Positions 59,759 to 64,000 of a stretch of 64,000 nt of DNA are shown piece after piece. Below the pieces are notes generated by a model. It searched no databases. It saw only the letters and a list, made by a program, of their open reading frames with translations, and was not told the DNA's origin. Position 1 is the stretch's first letter. The number at the start of each line of letters is the position of its first letter. The translations under genes were made by a program, and so were the position numbers. The stretch comes from Butyrivibrio sp. (GTDB taxonomy: Bacteria > Bacillota > Clostridia > Lachnospirales > Lachnospiraceae): the NCBI GenBank assembly GCA_015056575.1, contig SVGA01000001.1:1-64000 (forward strand), written 5' to 3'.

Positions 59759-61498
59759 ATGAGCGAAGCAACGAAGCAGTTGGAATACTGGCTTAACGAC
59801 GAGTATTTTGATCAGGAGACCAAGAATGAGCTCCTCTCCATCAGGAATGATGAGGCTGAGGTAGAGGATCGTTTCTACAGAGAGCTTGAGTTTGGTACCG
59901 GCGGACTTAGGGGGGTTATCGGAGCCGGAACCAACAGAATGAACAAGTACACTGTACGCAAGGCTACACAGGGTCTTGCAAACTATATCAAAAAACACGG
60001 TGGCGAAGGCGCAGCACAGAAGGGTGTAGCTATTTCTTTTGACTGCAGACGTTTCTCACCTGAATTTGCCGATGAGACAGCCCTTTGCCTTGCTGCAAAC
60101 GGCATCAAAGCCTATGTCAGTGATATTCTTCGTCCCACACCGGAGCTGTCCTTTGCTCTGAGGGAATTTGGATGTATCGCAGGCGTTATGGTCACTGCTT
60201 CACACAATCCCCCCGAGTACAACGGATACAAGGTTTACTGGGAGGACGGCGCGCAGGTTACTCCTCCTCACGATACAGGAATCATCGGCGAGGTAGTTGC
60301 CATCACCGATTATCACGATGTTAAGACCATGCCCAAGGAAGAGGCCATCGCCAAGGGACTATACGTTACCTTCGGCGAGGAGATCGACGACAAGTACATG
60401 GTTGAACTCAAGAAGCAGATCATCCATCAGGATGTTATTGACGAGATGGCTGACAAGTTCACCATCGTTTACACACCTTTCCACGGAACAGGTAACCTGC
60501 CTGTAAGGCGTGTCCTCAAGGAGCTTGGCTTCAAGAACGTATTCGTTGTTCCCGAGCAGGAAGAGCCTGATCCCGATTTCACAACTCTGGATTATCCTAA
60601 CCCCGAGGATCCCAAGGCCTTCGAGCTTGCCCTTAAGCTTGCCAAGGAGAAGGATGCAGACATCGTTCTTGCCACAGACCCCGATGCCGACAGACTCGGT
60701 ATTTATGCAAAAGATACTAAGACAGGAGAGTACATCGGATTTACCGGAAACATGTCCGGAATGCTGATCGGCGATTATATCTTAAGAGAGCGTGAGGCTA
60801 CAGGCACAATGCCAGCCAACCCCGCTTTCGTTACAACTATCGTTACCACAAACATGGCCAAGGCTGTTGCCGAGAGCTATGGACTTAAATATATTGAGGT
60901 TCTCACAGGATTTAAGTACATCGGTGAGCAGATCAAGCTCTTCGAGGAAAACGGACAGTGCAACAACTATGTATTCGGTCTTGAGGAGTCCTACGGATGC
61001 CTTGCAGGAACCCACGCAAGAGATAAGGATGCCGTTGTGGCTGTAATGATGCTCTGCGAGCTGGCTGCTTTCTACAAGAAGCAGGGTAAGAGCGTTTGGG
61101 ATGCCATGATCGATCTCTACGAGAAATACGGCTACTACAAGGAAGGTCAGTACTCCATCACCATGAAGGGCAAGGAGGGCGCTGAGCAGATAGCAGCTCT
61201 TATGGACAGACTCCGCAGCAATCCTCCCAAGGAGTTCGGACAGTGGAAGGTTGAACAGTTCAGAGATTACAAGACCGGCAAGACTCTTGATATGGCTACA
61301 GGAAAAGAGGGTGAGACCGGACTTCCCACATCCAACGTTCTGTACTTTGCTCTTGATAATGACGCATGGTGCTGTGCAAGACCTTCAGGTACAGAGCCCA
61401 AGATCAAGTTCTACATGGGTGTTAAGGGCAAGAACCTTGATGATGCAGCAAAGCTTCAGGATGAGCTTACAGAAGCTGTTAAGAAGGTAATTGGCTGA
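59759..61498 (+). CDS. phosphoglucomutase/phosphomannomutase
   Basis: FGTGGLRGVIGAGTNRMN; GVMVTASHNPPEYNGYKVYWEDGAQ; ATDPDADRLGIY; RPSGTEPKIKFY. Confidence 0.95.
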   Translation: MSEATKQLEYWLNDEYFDQETKNELLSIRNDEAEVEDRFYRELEFGTGGLRGVIGAGTNRMNKYTVRKATQGLANYIKKHGGEGAAQKGVAISFDCRRFSPEFADETALCLAANGIKAYVSDILRPTPELSFALREFGCIAGVMVTASHNPPEYNGYKVYWEDGAQVTPPHDTGIIGEVVAITDYHDVKTMPKEEAIAKGLYVTFGEEIDDKYMVELKKQIIHQDVIDEMADKFTIVYTPFHGTGNLPVRRVLKELGFKNVFVVPEQEEPDPDFTTLDYPNPEDPKAFELALKLAKEKDADIVLATDPDADRLGIYAKDTKTGEYIGFTGNMSGMLIGDYILREREATGTMPANPAFVTTIVTTNMAKAVAESYGLKYIEVLTGFKYIGEQIKLFEENGQCNNYVFGLEESYGCLAGTHARDKDAVVAVMMLCELAAFYKKQGKSVWDAMIDLYEKYGYYKEGQYSITMKGKEGAEQIAALMDRLRSNPPKEFGQWKVEQFRDYKTGKTLDMATGKEGETGLPTSNVLYFALDNDAWCCARPSGTEPKIKFYMGVKGKNLDDAAKLQDELTEAVKKVIG

Positions 61499-61525
61499 TA
61501 GGACTTAAAAAGTAGGAATATTTAT

Positions 61526-63013
61526 ATGTCAATAATAAATGCGGTCCGAAAGACAATTGCATACGCTAAGCGCAATGGTGTCAGGGCCGCATTTTTTGCT
61601 GCCCTGGAAAGAGTACATGACAACGCAGCTTCCGGGTATGAGTACAGGCCCTTATCAGGTGGAGTGCTGGAGGAGCAGAAAAGAGAATACAAGGTTCTTG
61701 CGGAAAAGGACAACCTTGTGCGCTTTTCCGTTGTGGTTCCTCTGTACAACACTCCGGAGCAGTACCTTCGGGAGATGATAGAGTCTGTTATAGCCCAGAC
61801 CTATGGCAACTGGGAGCTGATCCTTGCGGATGCCTCAGAGCAGCCGCTGGAGGCAGCTAAAGCCTATGCCAAGGATGATCCCAGAGTCAGATATTTTCAT
61901 TTGGAGAGTAATGACGGAATTGCCGCCAACACCAACTTTGGCATAAAAGAAGCCGGCGGCGATTATATAGGTCTTCTGGATCATGACGATCTTCTGACCC
62001 CCGACGCCCTGTATGAGGTTGACCGCGTCATCAGGAAGAGCATGAAGACCAACAAACTGGTGAAGTACGCAGGATGCCCGGTGCGCCTCATCTACTCCGA
62101 CGAGGATAAGTTCGACGACGCGCAGGGACGCTACTATGAGCACCACCAGAAACCAAACTTTAACATGGACTATCTTTTGTCCAACAATTACATCTGCCAT
62201 TTTACCGTGATAAGGGCAGATATCATAAAAAGATTAAAGCTTCGGGCGGAGTTTGACGGTGCCCAGGATTTTGATCTTGTACTTCGTGCCTGCGCCGAGA
62301 CTGCGCTTTCCATGCCTTTTGCATCGGATCAGATCGTGCACATCGGAAAGGTGCTCTATCATTGGCGCTGCCACGAAGGTTCAACGGCGGCCAACCCTGC
62401 CAGCAAGTCCTACGCCTACGAGGCCGGAGGCCGTGCGATCCAAAGCCTTCTGGATAGTAGCGGCGTTAACGGCAAAGTGTCGGCTCTTAAGCACCTTGGT
62501 TTTTATCGCGTGGACTATGAGCCTGATGTTTTCTCTTCAAGGAGCGATGTGGGCTGCGTTGGGGGCAGGATCCTTGATAAAAAGAACCGTATCTGCGGCG
62601 GTATGTATCGCAAGGATAAAACTCTTGTGTTCGCCGGCCTTCCTTCCGACTACAGCGGAGGCTTCCAGCACCGGGCATCGGTCCAGCAGGATGCCTATGG
62701 GGTGGACATCAGGTGTATCAGTGTAAGACCCGAGCTTGTTCCTCTCTTTGAGGAGACAACAGGGCTTAAATACGTGGATTCTTTTACCGGGGCCAAGCGG
62801 CCTTCTGAGACTTCGGGAACCGGTGGCAATAAAACTGCACCGGCAGTTTCTTTGGAAGATGGCCAAAAACGTAGAAAAGCGGAAGCTGCTTATGGGGATG
62901 TTCCCGTGGAGACGATAGCCGAGCTATCCGTCAGATTTGGTGCCGAGCTAAAAAAACGCGGATACCGGGCTTTGTGGGATCCCGGTGTTACAGTGAAAAT
63001 AAGTCATGGTTAA
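61526..63013 (+). CDS. GT2 family glycosyltransferase
   Basis: FSVVVPLYNTPEQYLREMIESVIAQTYGNWELILAD; YIGLLDHDDLLTPDALYEVD. Confidence 0.9.
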   Translation: MSIINAVRKTIAYAKRNGVRAAFFAALERVHDNAASGYEYRPLSGGVLEEQKREYKVLAEKDNLVRFSVVVPLYNTPEQYLREMIESVIAQTYGNWELILADASEQPLEAAKAYAKDDPRVRYFHLESNDGIAANTNFGIKEAGGDYIGLLDHDDLLTPDALYEVDRVIRKSMKTNKLVKYAGCPVRLIYSDEDKFDDAQGRYYEHHQKPNFNMDYLLSNNYICHFTVIRADIIKRLKLRAEFDGAQDFDLVLRACAETALSMPFASDQIVHIGKVLYHWRCHEGSTAANPASKSYAYEAGGRAIQSLLDSSGVNGKVSALKHLGFYRVDYEPDVFSSRSDVGCVGGRILDKKNRICGGMYRKDKTLVFAGLPSDYSGGFQHRASVQQDAYGVDIRCISVRPELVPLFEETTGLKYVDSFTGAKRPSETSGTGGNKTAPAVSLEDGQKRRKAEAAYGDVPVETIAELSVRFGAELKKRGYRALWDPGVTVKISHG

Positions 63014-63019
63014 GTCGCG

Positions 63020-63061
63020 GGCAAGTCAGAAGAACCGTCCCCATGACCGGCCTGACTTGCC
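63020..63061. repeat. REP-like inverted repeat with agaaccgtcccc loop
   Basis: ggcaagtcag (63020-63029) ... ctgacttgcc (63052-63061), perfect 10-bp arms. Confidence 0.75.
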
Positions 63062-63093
63062 AATGACTTGAAGGCTCATGCGAGGATAACATC

Positions 63094-64000
63094 ATGAACA
63101 GACTTACTGTTATAATTCCAAACCTAAACGGCAAAAAATATCTGGAGGGCTGCCTTAAGAGCCTTCGCAAGCAGAGCATTTTGAATTTCGATGTTCTTGT
63201 GGTGGATGATGGCTCAAGCGACGGAAGCCCGGATTATATAAGAACTCATTTTCCTGAGGTCAAGGTCATTGAACTTGGGGGAAATACAGGCTTTGCCAAC
63301 GCGGTGAACGTTGGGATAAGAGCCTGCGACAGTGAGTATGTGTTCCTTCTAAACAACGATACCATATGCGACGACAAGGCTGTTGAGAACCTTTTGAATG
63401 TCATGGATCATAAGAGAAAGCTCTTTTCCGCCCAGGCTAAGATGCTGAAGATTCAGGCGCCTCACGATATCGACGATTCCGGAGATCTGTACTGCGCTAT
63501 GGGGTGGGCTTTTTCACCGGGCAAGGACAAGAGTAACGAGCATTTTTCAAGGCGTGAGTCCGTGACCAGTGCCTGCGCCGGTGCTGCGATCTACAGGAAA
63601 GAGTATTTTGAGACCGTTGGGTATTTTGACGAGGCGCACTTTTGCTATCTGGAGGATGTGGATATAGGCTACAGGGCAAGGCTTAAGGGCTACGCCAATG
63701 TTATGGAGCCAAAGGCCATCGTTTACCACGCGGGCAGCGCTTCCAGCGGATCCCGCTACAACGAATTCAAGGTGGAGCTTACGGCGGGCAATAATCTCTA
63801 CCTCATTTACAAGAACATGCCCGGTCTTCAGATATTTATAAATCTTCCCTTTATCATTGTGGGAATTGCCATCAAGCATGTCTTTTACGCAAGAAAAGGC
63901 CTTGGGGCTGCCCATATCCGCGGCCTTGCTGCAGGATTTAAGAAGATCAGGCAAAACCTTGGTAAAAAAGTCCTGTTTGGAAAAACAGAGCTTGTGAATG
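63094..64000 (+). CDS. GT2 family glycosyltransferase, truncated by window end
   Basis: own translation from ATG 63094: MNRLTVIIPNLNGKKYLEGCLKSLRKQSILNFDVLVVDDGSSDGSPDYI...; open to window end. Confidence 0.88.
   Translation, partial: MNRLTVIIPNLNGKKYLEGCLKSLRKQSILNFDVLVVDDGSSDGSPDYIRTHFPEVKVIELGGNTGFANAVNVGIRACDSEYVFLLNNDTICDDKAVENLLNVMDHKRKLFSAQAKMLKIQAPHDIDDSGDLYCAMGWAFSPGKDKSNEHFSRRESVTSACAGAAIYRKEYFETVGYFDEAHFCYLEDVDIGYRARLKGYANVMEPKAIVYHAGSASSGSRYNEFKVELTAGNNLYLIYKNMPGLQIFINLPFIIVGIAIKHVFYARKGLGAAHIRGLAAGFKKIRQNLGKKVLFGKTELVN

Overview
The gene content and sequence style suggest a Lachnospiraceae-like Firmicute (inferred, not tested). Left end, about 0.4-5.7 kb, is an accessory/defence segment. 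It holds a Panacea/SocA-like antitoxin with an unclassified partner ORF, a recognisable Thoeris locus (ThsA = SIR2 + SLOG-like; ThsB = TIR-like), an N-terminally truncated second TIR-like ORF, and a 5'-truncated IS4/IS1634-type transposase remnant. A single-domain AAA ATPase and a class II-type Fic protein follow. From about 7 kb to the window end is a very large cell-surface glycan region. It carries ManC-type mannose-1-P guanylyltransferase, RfbA/RfbB/RfbC, a Wzm/Wzt-like ABC exporter, a flippase, several GT2 glycosyltransferases, multi-spanning membrane proteins, LicD, two MBOAT+SGNH modules, a radical SAM/SPASM protein, a UGM-like flavoprotein, phosphoglucomutase, uridine kinase and RNase J. 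It also encodes two large surface proteins: a CAP + Ig-like protein, and a GH25 lysozyme with a highly acidic cytoplasmic tail. The least-explained signal is a family of structured intergenic repeats. Three contiguous 152-bp tandem units plus partial copies lie between two GT2 genes (51855-52740). A homologous dispersed element at 46061-46158 has compensatory stem changes relative to those units. A CUUG-capped hairpin plus 38-bp tandem repeats lies at 43774-43900.
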